From: Helicobacter acinonychis
Lineage (GTDB): Bacteria; Campylobacterota; Campylobacteria; Campylobacterales; Helicobacteraceae
Assembly (NCBI RefSeq): GCF_900461455.1
Contig: NZ_UGIA01000001.1
Location: 434,001-498,000 of the forward strand
DNA: 64,000 nucleotides
Reading direction: 5' to 3'
The notes under the pieces were generated by a model that saw nothing but the letters and a program-made list of their open reading frames with translations, had not been told where the DNA came from and did no database searches. The position numbers were made by a program, and so were the translations under genes. This document shows, piece by piece, positions 8,335 to 18,089 of the stretch (the first letter of the stretch is position 1; each line of letters opens with the position of its first letter).

Positions 8335-9732
8335 TTGAAAAACAAAAAGTATTTTTCTTACTCCTTCTCTTTTTTACTGCTTTCTAGTCTCTTTTTTTCC
8401 AAACTTCAAGCTTACAATTTCAACATGAGCATCACTGGAAAAGTGAGCAGCTACACCAAGTATGGCTTTAACGACCAAAGATACCAACCCTCTAAAGACA
8501 TTTACCCCACAGGTAGCTACACTTCTTTACTGGGCGAATTGAATTTGAGCATGGGTTTATACAAGGGTTTGAGAGCGGAAGTAGGGGGCATGATGGCAGC
8601 ACTTCCCTATGACTCCACCGCCTATCAAGGCAACAATATCCCTAATGGACAGCCTGGCTCTAGGACGGATCCTTTTGGTCCGGGTATCTTTTGGCAATAC
8701 ATTGGCTGGTATGCGGGGCATAGTGGTTTGCATGTGCAAAAACCTCGTTTGGCTATGGTGCATAACGCCTTTTTGAGCTACAACTACAAAAAAGATAAAT
8801 TCAGTTTGGGTGTGAAAGGGGGGCGCTATGAGGCTGAAGATTATGACTGGTTCACTTCTTATAGTCAAGGCGTTGAGGGTTTTATCAAATACAAAGACAC
8901 TAAATTGAGAGTGATGTATTCAGACGCTAGGGCTTCAGCGTCAAGCGATTGGTTTTGGTATTTTGGGCGTTACTATACGAGCGGTAAGGCTCTAATGATT
9001 GCAGATTTAAAATACGAAAAAAATGGTTTGAAAATCAACCCTTATTTTTATGCGATCTTTCAAAGGATGTATGCACCAGGCATCAATGTCACTTATGATA
9101 CCAACCCTAATTTTAATAATAAGGGTTTTCGTTTTGTAGGCACTTTTGTGGGGCTTTTCCCAATTTTTGTCACCCCGGCTGATCAAAACGATATAATCCT
9201 CTTCCAACAAGTGCCATTGGGTAAGAGTGGGCAAACTTATTTTTTCCGCACCCGTTTTTATTATAACAAGTGGCAATTTGGGGGCAGTGTCTATAAAAAT
9301 ATCGGTAACGCTAATGGCGATATAGGTATTTATGGGGATCCTTTGGGGTATAATATTTGGACGAATAGTATTTATGACGCAGAAATCAACAATATCGTTG
9401 GCGCTGATGTGATCGATGGCTTTGCTTATGTGGGATCGAGTTATAAAGGGCTTAGCTGGAAAATTTTAGGCCGTTGGACTGACAGCCCAAGGGCTGATGA
9501 AAGGAGTCTTGCACTCTTTTTGAGCTATTTTTCTAACCGCTATAATATTAGACTGGATTTAAAACTAGAATATTATGGCAATATCACCAAAAAAGGCTAT
9601 TGTATTGGGTATTGTGGCATGTATGTCCCGGCTGATCCTAATGGGCCTGGCACACAGCCTTTAACGCACAATGTGTATTCTGATAGAAGCCATTTGATGT
9701 TTACCATTACTTATGGTTTTAGGGTTTATTAA
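8335..9732 (+). CDS. hofD: Helicobacter outer-membrane protein HofD
   Basis: A 465-residue Hof-family protein (HP0487 type). The start is TTG at 8335, supported by GGAG at 8324-8327 and a signal peptide (MKNKKYFSYSFSFLLLSSLF, cleaved near LQA). The mature part begins YNFNMSITGKVSSYTKYGF and contains DIYPTGSYTSL, the Hof signature. It ends TITYGFRVY, with the aromatic assembly signal slightly internal. Two proteins of one family in tandem suggest an old duplication. Confidence 0.87.
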   Translation: MKNKKYFSYSFSFLLLSSLFFSKLQAYNFNMSITGKVSSYTKYGFNDQRYQPSKDIYPTGSYTSLLGELNLSMGLYKGLRAEVGGMMAALPYDSTAYQGNNIPNGQPGSRTDPFGPGIFWQYIGWYAGHSGLHVQKPRLAMVHNAFLSYNYKKDKFSLGVKGGRYEAEDYDWFTSYSQGVEGFIKYKDTKLRVMYSDARASASSDWFWYFGRYYTSGKALMIADLKYEKNGLKINPYFYAIFQRMYAPGINVTYDTNPNFNNKGFRFVGTFVGLFPIFVTPADQNDIILFQQVPLGKSGQTYFFRTRFYYNKWQFGGSVYKNIGNANGDIGIYGDPLGYNIWTNSIYDAEINNIVGADVIDGFAYVGSSYKGLSWKILGRWTDSPRADERSLALFLSYFSNRYNIRLDLKLEYYGNITKKGYCIGYCGMYVPADPNGPGTQPLTHNVYSDRSHLMFTITYGFRVY

Positions 9733-9829
9733 AGCGTTTTTATCAGTTTTTGATGGGTTTTTCACAGGCTTCATTTTTTTAAAAAAATGATAAAATACTG
9801 AATACAAGATTTTAAACTAAAGGAAAACC

Positions 9830-10057
9830 ATGAAAAAAGCCCTTTTACTCTCTCTCGTTTTGGCTCCACGCTGAAAAAATGGATCTTATTTTGGTTTAGG
9901 AGAAGGCGTTTTACAAAGTCAAGCGATCGTGAGCGAGAGGGGTCTTGCACAAAACACCTTAAATGAAGCGATTAGTAGTGCAAAACAACTCCCTATAACA
10001 GGTCCAAAACTCATCAAAATCATCACGCAAGGCAAAAAGCTCCAAAAAAAATTTTAA
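9830..10057 (+). pseudogene. oipA-like (Hop-family) outer-membrane gene, decayed 5' part
   Basis: The ATG at 9830 opens a Hop-type leader (MKKALLLSLVLAPR, then stop). The second part of the leader is in a different frame: from CTCTCTCTCG onward the frame reading SFWLHAEKNGSYFGLGEG continues to a stop at 10055-10057. The bases resemble oipA at 46723, except for a run of six A after ATG here against five there. This is a CT-tract leader locked out of frame. Traces of porin sequence continue to about 10110. The matching 3' part lies at 14880-15443. Confidence 0.75.
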
Positions 10058-10137
10058 AAGCAATGTAGCATCGACAAAAGAAAAAAGCAAGTCCAAGAAA
10101 TGTGGTAGGATAACTCTCTTTGTGTGGGGTTTTCACT

Positions 10138-10162
10138 AAAAAGCCCCTAAAGTAGGCTTTTT
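10138..10162. terminator. Rho-independent terminator
   Basis: AAAAAGCC / GGCTTTTT stem with a 9-base loop. It follows the decayed porin fragment and can work in both directions. Confidence 0.7.
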
Positions 10163-10465
10163 GCGAAAGATTTTTGTAATTTTTTCAAAATTTCAAAAAT
10201 AAAATAAAAATTTCATTTTTATTTTTAGAAAATGCAAAAAATTTTTGAAAAATTTTTTTGAAAGATAGAAAATTTTTTTAAGACAGAAAGAAAAATATAT
10301 GCAAAATAAAAAATTAAAACACAAAAAATTTTAAAAAACAAACTAGATATTTCATAAAAAATAGCACAACAACAACCAAAGAGCAAGATTATTTTTTAAG
10401 CTTTGTTACACTAGAATACTCACACAAAATCTCTGCACCGCATCAAACTACAACAAGGACAAAAG
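10163..10465 (+). promoter_or_regulatory. Very AT-rich leader with promoter of the type III R-M operon
   Basis: The first 200 bases are almost pure A/T with no gene. A -10 like TAGAAT lies at 10412-10417 and a Shine-Dalgarno AAGGA at 10455-10459, before the mod ATG at 10466. The composition is more AT-rich than the flanks, fitting a transferred cassette. Confidence 0.45.
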
Positions 10466-12096
10466 ATGAAAAGCCTAGAAAAATTAAAAGAAGAATACAA
10501 AAAAGAATTTGATGAGCTAAAAGAAAATGGCATCATAGAAACAGAGAACGCCCAGTTTTTAAAAACGCTCACAGACAGAGCCTTAAACACACAAGAGCTA
10601 ATCAAAATCAAAGCACTAGGCACAAGGTATCAACGCACTGGCTTTCACTTTGATGTGAGATTTGAAATCGCTGGCGACAACACCATAAAATATTTTAAAA
10701 AAAATAATTCACTTAGCTTTGATAATGGTGGCATCAAGCACAAACTCATCATCGGCGACAACTACAATGCCATAAATAATTTACTCATTCAATACAGAAA
10801 ACAAATCAAAGTCATCTACATAGATCCACCTTATGGTAAGGATAGCATGGGTGAGAGCGCACAGACAAACTACACAAACGCAATAAAAAGAGATAACCTA
10901 CTCACCATGCTTTACAATAGACTTCAACTTGCCAAACAACTTTTAAAAGATGATGGCGTGATTTTTTGTAGCATAGATGATAGAAATCATGCTTATGTTA
11001 AGTGTCTTTTTGATGAGGTTTTTGGTGAGGCGAATTTTATTTTTGCAATTCCTAGGATTGTCAAAAAAGGTGGTAAAAGTTCGACAACAATTCAAAAAAA
11101 ATCATGATTATGTATTAGCTTATGTAAAAAACATAGAAGCTATGGACAATTTTGAACTTGATGAAAGAGATGATGAAAGTTTTACGCTAGAAGATGAATT
11201 CGTAGAAGAGCGTGGCAAATATAAATTAACTCAAGCATTAGATTATAGCTCATTACAATATTCTAAAAATATGGATTATCCAATAGAAATTAATGGGCAA
11301 ACTTTTTATGCTGGTTCAAATTATGAAAATTTTTTAGCAAGAAAAGCTGGAAATCATGGGCAAACTGATTGGGTTTGGCGATGGTCTAAATCTGCATTTG
11401 AGTGGGGGTTAAAAAATGGATTTGTTGTAGTTAGAAATAATAGAATATATACCAAAACATACGAAGAAATGTAGAAAGAAAAATGGAAAGAATGAAATTG
11501 AATTTGTTAATGGAAAACCTTTTACAACATTATCTTTGCTAGAAAATGAAAACTCAAATGATAGCGCAAAAAAAGTTTTAGATAGCATTTTAGCTGTAGG
11601 AAATACCAGCGCTCCTTTTAAAAATCCAAAACCAGTTACATTAATAATAAATTTGTTAAAAATGATTAAAACAGATGAAAACGATATAATCCTAGACTTC
11701 TTTGCTGGCAGTGGTACAACAGGACACGCAGTGCTTGAATTAAACAGACAAGATGGTGGCAATAGACAATTTATATTAGCCACAAACAACGAAATAACAG
11801 AGATGAATCCAAATGGCATAGCTTATGATGTCACCACTAAAAGATTAAAAAGAGTAATGGATGGCAAGTGCTATGATGGCGACAAAAGCTACAAGTGGAT
11901 TGAAAATAATGCGCCTTATGGCGATAGCCTAGAAGTAGTAGAGATAGCCCAAATTCCAAATACCGATGAGAATATATTTGACAGAATAGATGAAAGTCTA
12001 TACGGACTCCCTCCCTTTTCAGATATAAATGACAAAATAGACTGGATTTGTGAAAACTTCGAAAAAACTTGCCAAAAAGAGATAGAAAATGACTGA
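10466..12096 (+). pseudogene. mod: Type III DNA methyltransferase (Mod subunit), two frameshifts
   Basis: Mod recognises the target and methylates adenine at N6 for the type III system. Piece 1 (10466-11107) carries the catalytic DPPY motif at residues 120-123. The frame then shifts at an A8 run (11094-11101): with seven A the text would read on as STTIQKNHDYVLAYVKN. Piece 2 runs to 11474, ending TAG, and a second shift near 11455-11475 leads to piece 3. Piece 3 holds the AdoMet-binding FAGSGTTGHA near 11702. The order DPPY before FAGSGT identifies the beta class. Piece 3 overlaps res by 8 bp. As read, no functional Mod is made. Confidence 0.85.
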
Positions 12097-14110
12097 TGAA
12101 ATAAACGAACTACAACACAACCTAGTTCAAGATCTATTGTCGCTATTTCTTACTGATATTAAAACCATAGGCGTAAAAGCACCAACTGGCAGTGGTAAAA
12201 CTCACATGATGGCTATGCTTATGCATGAGTTATTAAGCAAGGATGATAAATATATATTTTTAATCTCTAGCCTTTCAAAGGGCGATTTAGCCGAGCAATG
12301 TTACAATAGCTTTATGAAAAATAGCGACTATTATTTTAAATCCATAAAGCCATATCTAATCTCAACTGGCAATGAAAACAAGAAAAATACAGAATATAGC
12401 ATACAAATAGACTGGGGGTATAATGCTTATGTATTGCCAACTAATCAATTTACAGATGCATCTAGGATAAAAAAAGAGAGCGCACTGCTAGCATTCCTTG
12501 AAAAATGCAAAAGGGAAAAGAAAGAGATAGTGCTAATTAGAGATGAAAGCCACATAGCGACAAACAAAATCAATGCACTTCAAAGCTATTTTGTTAAAAC
12601 AATTAACTTCTCAGCCACGCCAAAAAACGATGAATACGACTTAATCCTAAAAGAGAGCGATGCCGTAGATGCAAAGTTAATTAAAAGAGTCGAATACATA
12701 GACAATAAAGGCGAGCTAGAATACGAACTAACAAAGGCGCTAAAGCACTTTAAAGATAAGATAAAACCAACTTATGAAAAATACAATATCAACCCTGCTT
12801 TTATAGTGCAAATTTCAAATGCAACGCAAGGGGCTGAAGAGTTTGAAAAAATAGTCAAAATAGTAGAAGACCAAGGCTTGCAGTGGGCTAGTTTTGTGAG
12901 TGATGAAAAGAAATATGAAGCCAACAACGCCCTTATCAAGACAAAAAATAAAAAAATTTGGCGAGAGCTAATCAAGCAGCCAAATTATCCAATAGATGTA
13001 ATTATCTTTAAAATGGTAATCACAGAAGGCTTTGACATACCTAGGGCGTGCGTGCTTTATCAAGTAAGGGATACGCATTCTGTGACACTTGATGAGCAAG
13101 TAATCGGCAGGGTAAGGCGAAATCCTTATCTGAAAGAATTTGATAAGCTAGATAAGAACACGCAAGAGCATTTTAGCAAGGCTTATGTTTATGGAGTAAA
13201 GCCTAGCGAAAATATCTCTAGGGGCAAACAAGAGATAAGACTTAGGGGCAAATTTTTAGGCAATGAGATAATCAAAGAATTTGCACCTTTTAAATCCGTA
13301 ACTTTAGCCGAAGTAGCCATGAGCGATATTGATATTAGCAAGTGCATAAAGCGAGAATTAGCAGATAACAAAAACATCTTTGAAGCATACAGAGAGCTAA
13401 ACAAATGCGATAGTATCGTTAAAAAAGCACGCAGGGAGTTTGTGAGTGATGCCAAAAAATGGTTTGATTTTACAAGCAATTTAGAGAAGATAAAAGAAGA
13501 GCTAAGGTCAGTGGTAGAAGACTACGATAAATACGGAAAAATGGTTGAAATTACCGATGGCTTGAGAAACAATGTGTATGCCTTTATGGATTTAAATGGC
13601 AATACTTTCAATGCAGATAACACAATATGGACTGATGATAAAGATGATGAGTTTCACCACGATAGCCAATCCGAGCTTGAATGGTTTAAGCTTTTAAACA
13701 AAATCAAGAAAAAGTGTTGCAAGAGTATAATAATTGATGAAGAGCAAATATATTTGCTAGGCAAGAACTATATAGATGAGAACTCAAATGTCAAATTCGA
13801 CTACTATCACAAATCTAAACACACAAGCTATCCAGATTTTATTTTTAAAGACAAAAAAGACATTATTCATATCTTTGAAGTAAAGGGTGTAAATGGCAAT
13901 GGCAACGCTGAATTTGATACGGACAGATACAAAGATAAGGTAGAAAAGCTGAAAAAGGCTTATTTGTTTGCAAGCAAAAAGACTGGATATGTTTTTTACA
14001 TACCAATTAAATCTAGCAACGATTGGCAAATTTGGAGTTGTGAAAATGGAGTTGAAAAAGCCATGATGAATGAAACTACCTTTAAAACATATATGCAAGA
14101 CAGATGTTAA
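12089..14110 (+). CDS. res: Type III restriction endonuclease (Res subunit)
   Basis: A 673-residue superfamily-2 helicase with C-terminal nuclease, intact. Walker A is PTGSGKTH (residues 32-39), the DEAD-like box is RDESH near 153, and SATP follows. The late helicase motifs are ITEGFDIPRA and QVIGRVRRNP. The C-terminal nuclease has PDFIF...IHIFEVKG, the PD-(D/E)xK signature. Type III Res cuts only in complex with Mod, so the broken mod upstream should silence it unless another Mod pairs with it. At 673 residues it is shorter than EcoP15I-type Res proteins. Confidence 0.9.
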   Translation: MTDEINELQHNLVQDLLSLFLTDIKTIGVKAPTGSGKTHMMAMLMHELLSKDDKYIFLISSLSKGDLAEQCYNSFMKNSDYYFKSIKPYLISTGNENKKNTEYSIQIDWGYNAYVLPTNQFTDASRIKKESALLAFLEKCKREKKEIVLIRDESHIATNKINALQSYFVKTINFSATPKNDEYDLILKESDAVDAKLIKRVEYIDNKGELEYELTKALKHFKDKIKPTYEKYNINPAFIVQISNATQGAEEFEKIVKIVEDQGLQWASFVSDEKKYEANNALIKTKNKKIWRELIKQPNYPIDVIIFKMVITEGFDIPRACVLYQVRDTHSVTLDEQVIGRVRRNPYLKEFDKLDKNTQEHFSKAYVYGVKPSENISRGKQEIRLRGKFLGNEIIKEFAPFKSVTLAEVAMSDIDISKCIKRELADNKNIFEAYRELNKCDSIVKKARREFVSDAKKWFDFTSNLEKIKEELRSVVEDYDKYGKMVEITDGLRNNVYAFMDLNGNTFNADNTIWTDDKDDEFHHDSQSELEWFKLLNKIKKKCCKSIIIDEEQIYLLGKNYIDENSNVKFDYYHKSKHTSYPDFIFKDKKDIIHIFEVKGVNGNGNAEFDTDRYKDKVEKLKKAYLFASKKTGYVFYIPIKSSNDWQIWSCENGVEKAMMNETTFKTYMQDRC

Positions 14111-14429
14111 AATTAAAAGTGATATAGTTAAATAAAACTTAAAGTGCGGCATTTTGTTAAGGAAGTTTTGTTGTTTGAAATTATAGTTTTATTTAATGCT
14201 TATTAGTGCTTTGATAAGATTTTTGGTATTGTATTTTTATCCCATTATTTATTATTTCGGTTATTTTTTATTATTTTTTAATAATTTTTAAGAAAAACGC
14301 TCACAAGACAGACTGCTAAGCCCTAAAACAAACACTCATAAAAGTGAAATTTAAATCTTATTCGCCTAATCTGTGTTTGGGTTTTCTTTGAGTAGTGTTT
14401 CAAAAACAATTTAAAGCAAAGGACTTAAA
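14111..14429. other. AT-rich stretch after res, no gene seen
   Basis: About 320 bases with long T and A runs (around 14250-14295). I see no convincing open frame or strong terminator. The last part is the leader of the excisionase-like pseudogene, with AAAGGA at 14418-14423 as its Shine-Dalgarno. Confidence 0.5.
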
Positions 14430-14636
14430 ATGAAAAATATCAAAAATGGCGATTTGATAACCATAGAGCAGTTGGAGTAAGAATTTGGCATATCAAAAAA
14501 CACTCAAGCAAAGGCAAGAATGAAAGCAAATCAAGGTAAGGCAACCTCCATCCCCTTTTTTAAATACGGCAAAACCATACTTTATAGCAGAAAGGCGATA
14601 AATGAGTGGTTGAAAAATTTTGCTGTAAATTTTTAG
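14430..14636 (+). pseudogene. Excisionase-like helix-turn-helix protein with an internal stop
   Basis: ATG at 14430 opens a 68-codon frame with a TAA at codon 17 (14478-14480). Read through the stop, it gives IEQLE-stop-EFGISKNTQAKAR, then IPFFKYGKTILYSRKAINEW. This is the layout of the small Xis/AlpA-type winged HTH family, where the last motif is the wing and C-terminal helix. Such proteins belong to integrases and genomic islands, which supports a mobile origin for the R-M block. No integrase is visible nearby. Confidence 0.6.
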
Positions 14637-14879
14637 TTTTAAGGCGAAATGCCCTTTAAATTTAGGGCGTTTTAAACATTGTGGATCTTTAAAAACAAGG
14701 GTAGAATTTTTAAGCCCAACAAAATGGCTTATGCTTAGGTTTTAAAGCTTAAATATGAGGTAAAATAGGGCAGTTTTTGGGGCAGTATTGAAAACTTAAA
14801 TTAGAACACACAAAAAAATAGGCGGTGTGTCGGTTTAATGCTAGTTAGCCTCTAGCAACGCTCCTAATCTTGATAACCG

Positions 14880-15443
14880 CAGCTGCAATATAGATTTTTG
14901 GGCACTTGCTTTATCTTAATGGTTTCAATACGGATTTGCTGATTAATTGGAAGAACGATAAACTCTCTAGTGGGAGAAACTCCAACGACTTAAGAAGACT
15001 TAGTCAAACGCAAGGTGGGGGTGCAATTTTAGAAGATTTACAACGATACCCTAATCCATTCTCTGCTATGATCGGCGCTAAAGTTTTTCAAAATAGAAAT
15101 GTGCATCTGTTTAGGAAATCTTTAGGACTTGTGGTTGGCATGGATATAGGGGCTAGCGCTTGGTTTCAAAATAGCAATTTTAACCTTTTTGACCAAGTCA
15201 ATAACCGCACTATCTTTCAATTATCAGGAAAATATCAGGAAAATTTGGCATCCGTTGGAATACTGAAGAATACGGCTTTGATAAAAATGGTGGTGAATCC
15301 ATCTTGGAGGCAGTAGTATTGAATTAGGGGTTAAAGTGCCAGCGTTTAAAGTCAATTTCTATCGCAATAATTATGGGGATAAATTGGATTATAAAAGAGT
15401 GGTGAGCGTTTATCTCATCGCTACACACATTAGAAAGCATTAA
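14880..15443 (+). pseudogene. oipA-like outer-membrane gene, decayed 3' part
   Basis: The frame from 14906 reads LNGFNTDLLINW, LFRKSLGLVVGMDIGASAWF and NRTIFQLSGK, closely matching the C-terminal half of OipA and the oipA remnant at 47169. An 11-bp tandem duplication (ATCAGGAAAAT, around 15230-15253) shifts the frame, and a second shift near 15300 returns to ELGVKVPAFKVN and YGDKLDYKRVVSVYL. The end (ATHIRKH) lacks the terminal aromatic signal. Bases after the stop also resemble those after oipA. Probably the other half of the gene begun at 9830. Confidence 0.75.
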
Positions 15444-15473
15444 AACACGCTTTTTATCGCTTTTTGATTGTTT

Positions 15474-16484
15474 TTATATTTCACTCTTTTTCACAAACTC
15501 TAACGCCTTGAAACGCTCCCCTAAACCTCCGGGGCTAATCAAGGGTTTGATTTTAGCGGCTTCTTTTAAATACCTTTCATAACTCACGCTTTTTGAAAAT
15601 GTCTCTAACAATTCCATAAGCCCCATATCAAGCAAAGCGTTAGCCTGCGATTTAAAGAATGAAAATTCTGCGTGGTGTTTTTCAAACAAAGAGCGCACCA
15701 AAGAAAAATTGACATCATAAGTCAAGTCGCTTTGTTGATACAAAGAAGCTAAATGGTTTAAAATATCCTTGAAATCCAGCACTTGATGGTTTTTAAAAGC
15801 CCTTAAATGCATGTCTTTTCTCTCTATTGTATCGCCATAATCAAAGCTTAAAAACACCCAAGAAGAAGCCTTATCCAACTTTTCTAACAAATCCTTGATA
15901 AAAGCGTTCAAAAACAAGGGTGCACACCCTTCTTTTAAATTCAATGTTTTTAGAAGTTCTTTAGTAGGCTCATCAACATGGCTCCAAACACTTTGATGAT
16001 CATGGGTGATAAAAAGCATTTGGTTATCTTTGATAATCTCGCAAGCAAACGCATCAAACAATTCATTAGAGACAACAAACGCGCTTTCATTTTCTTTAAA
16101 ATCAAGCTCTTTTAAATCGCAACCGATTAAATCTAATTGCGTGGCTTGTTTAAAAGTGATTTGTTGGATATTTTGTAATTCTATTAAAGGCTCACAGCTT
16201 ACAAACTCGCATTTTTCTATCACGCCCACGCTTAAAGCTTTTAAAAAATTGGCTATATCGCTCAAAAAATGCCCATGATGAGAGCCAATTTCTACAATTT
16301 TTAAAGGCAAAAATAATTTTTCTTTTTCTAAAAGCTTGATAATATAAAACGCAATAGCACCCCCAAAAAACTTGCTCAAAGACACCGAAGTGTAAAAATC
16401 CCCTTTTTGACCGATTACAGCCTTTCTATAATACCCTTTTTCGCTATAAAGCCACTCTTGCATGTAGTTTCCAAACGAACGCAC
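15474..16484 (-). CDS. MidA/NDUFAF7-like SAM-dependent methyltransferase (DUF185)
   Basis: A 336-residue protein of the DUF185 / Methyltransf_28 family. The start MRSFGNYMQEWLYSEKGYY is followed by the family hallmark GQKGDFYTSVSLSKFFGGAIA. A class I SAM-binding strand-loop follows (KIVEIGSHHGHFLSDI) and then FVVSNELFDAFACEI, corresponding to the acidic NE.LDA motif. Mitochondrial relatives methylate an arginine of complex I. Whether the bacterial protein does so is not known to me. It is divergent from the metallo-hydrolase gene. Confidence 0.8.
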   Translation of the reverse strand: MRSFGNYMQEWLYSEKGYYRKAVIGQKGDFYTSVSLSKFFGGAIAFYIIKLLEKEKLFLPLKIVEIGSHHGHFLSDIANFLKALSVGVIEKCEFVSCEPLIELQNIQQITFKQATQLDLIGCDLKELDFKENESAFVVSNELFDAFACEIIKDNQMLFITHDHQSVWSHVDEPTKELLKTLNLKEGCAPLFLNAFIKDLLEKLDKASSWVFLSFDYGDTIERKDMHLRAFKNHQVLDFKDILNHLASLYQQSDLTYDVNFSLVRSLFEKHHAEFSFFKSQANALLDMGLMELLETFSKSVSYERYLKEAAKIKPLISPGGLGERFKALEFVKKSEI

Positions 16485-16614
16485 GATTTTCCTTCTATTA
16501 AACTCATCTCAATCAAAATAAGAGACCACCATTCTAGTCAAAATTGCCTTATTTTTGCGCTATGATATTGAATAATGATGATTTTTTAAGCTAGTTTAGT
16601 AGGGAGTTAGTAGT

Positions 16615-17232
16615 TTGGAAATTTTAAGGCGAGAGTGTGGGGCGGTGGAAGAAAACGCTTATATTGTGAAGCTTTCTAGTGGGATAGATTTTATTATAGA
16701 TCCCGGATTTTCTAGCAGCAAATGGGTGTTAGAAAACGCCAAAAACCCTAAAGCGATTTTAATCACGCATGGGCATTATGACCATGTTTGGGATAGCGCT
16801 CAATTGTCAAAAATCCTTAAAGACACCCCCATTTACGCCCCTAAAGATGATATTTTCATGCTAGAAAATGATATTTTTCATTTGGGCATGCCCATTTTTA
16901 GCCCCACTTTTAGCGTGCCTTGTAATAAAGGTTGCACGACTTTAGAGATAGAAAACACAACCATTAAATATTGGCATTTTCCCGGACACACGCCCGGTTG
17001 TTCTATCATAGAAATAGAAGGGGTGATTTTTAGTGGGGATTTTATTTTTTATCGCAGCATTGGCCGTTATGATTTCCCTTATTCTAATGAAAAAGACATG
17101 AAAGAGTCCTTGATAAGGTTTCAAAATTTAGATTTCCCTAAAGATATAGAAATTTATCCAGGGCATGGGGGTAAAACGAGTTTTTTTGCTGAAAGAGAGC
17201 ATTCTAAAATTTGGGTTTCAAGGATGGCTTAA
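16615..17232 (+). CDS. Metallo-beta-lactamase-fold hydrolase (glyoxalase II-like)
   Basis: A 205-residue MBL-fold protein (HP0813 type). The metal site is THGHYDH (His52, His54, Asp56, His57), followed by FPGHTPGC and SGDFIF. The C-terminal YPGHGGKTSF supplies the last His. This set is typical of small glyoxalase II-like thioester hydrolases, but the substrate is unproven. The start is TTG at 16615, chosen because GGGAG lies 7 bases upstream and the protein then begins with family-like MEILRRECG. Confidence 0.85.
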   Translation: MEILRRECGAVEENAYIVKLSSGIDFIIDPGFSSSKWVLENAKNPKAILITHGHYDHVWDSAQLSKILKDTPIYAPKDDIFMLENDIFHLGMPIFSPTFSVPCNKGCTTLEIENTTIKYWHFPGHTPGCSIIEIEGVIFSGDFIFYRSIGRYDFPYSNEKDMKESLIRFQNLDFPKDIEIYPGHGGKTSFFAEREHSKIWVSRMA

Positions 17233-17313
17233 ATGTTGCACCAAGCCAGAAAAAGAGTGTTACTCATTCAATGCATTCATGCGATTATGAAAATTTAGGT
17301 TAAGGGGTAAAAT

Positions 17314-18087
17314 TTGGATCTATCAACCATACTAGGCTTGGTGTTAGCGATCGCTTCTATTTCGCTAGGCGATATTTTAGAAGATGGCAACCCGTTACAC
17401 ATTATCCATTTGAGTTCAGTCATTATCATCGTGCCCACTTCGCTTTTTGCCGCTATGACAGGCACGCATGCACGCTATGTGAAAGCCGCTTACAAAGAGA
17501 TAAAAATTATTTTTTTAAACCCTAAAATCAATTTGAATGAAACCATTAAAAATTTAGTGGAATTAGCCACTTTGGCTAGAAAAGATGGGGTGTTGAGTTT
17601 AGAAGGGCGCGTGGCGCAAATCGAAGATGATTTCACCCGTAATGGCTTGTCTATGATTATAGATGGTAAGGATCTAAAATCCGTTAAGGAAAGCTTAGAA
17701 ATCAGCATTGAAGAAATGGAAGAATACTACCACGGTGCCGCTCACTATTGGGAGACTGCCGGCGAAACGGCGCCTACGATGGGGTTGGTGGGGGCGGTTA
17801 TGGGGCTTATGTTAGCCTTGCAAAAACTAGACAACCCGGCCGAAATGGCAGCAGGGATCGCTGGGGCATTCACGGCTACTGTGACAGGGATTATGTGTTC
17901 TTATGCGATTTTTGGCCCTTTTGGGCATAAGCTTAAGGCTAAGTCTAAAGATATTATTAAAGAAAAAACCGTTCTTTTAGAGGGGATTTTAGGCATCGCT
18001 AATGGGGAAAATCCAAGGGATTTAGAAAACAAACTCTTAAATTATATCGCTCCTGGTGAGCCTAAAAAATCTCAATTTGAGGGCTAA
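17314..18087 (+). CDS. motA: Flagellar motor stator protein MotA
   Basis: A 257-residue MotA, which with MotB forms the proton-driven stator. The start is TTG with AAGGGG upstream. Four hydrophobic segments are visible, at about residues 1-20, 30-50, 150-172 and 182-202. The conserved GLVGAVMGLMLAL and FTATVTGIMCSYAIFGP lie in the last pair. The cytoplasmic loop carries charged residues for rotor contact. motB follows after 2 bases, so the pair is one operon. Confidence 0.96.
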   Translation: MDLSTILGLVLAIASISLGDILEDGNPLHIIHLSSVIIIVPTSLFAAMTGTHARYVKAAYKEIKIIFLNPKINLNETIKNLVELATLARKDGVLSLEGRVAQIEDDFTRNGLSMIIDGKDLKSVKESLEISIEEMEEYYHGAAHYWETAGETAPTMGLVGAVMGLMLALQKLDNPAEMAAGIAGAFTATVTGIMCSYAIFGPFGHKLKAKSKDIIKEKTVLLEGILGIANGENPRDLENKLLNYIAPGEPKKSQFEG

Positions 18088-18089
18088 AC

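Noticed and set aside
8557-8868. 103-codon minus-strand frame inside hofD
   Set aside because: Antisense to a clear Hof-family coding region.
10163-10380. AT-rich tract considered as a replication origin
   Set aside because: No DnaA-box cluster or origin gene context; it is better explained as the leader of a transferred R-M cassette.
14637-14880. Stretch after the excisionase remnant considered as a tRNA or att site
   Set aside because: No cloverleaf or T-loop motif; only a short GGGGCAGT-type repeat, too weak to call.
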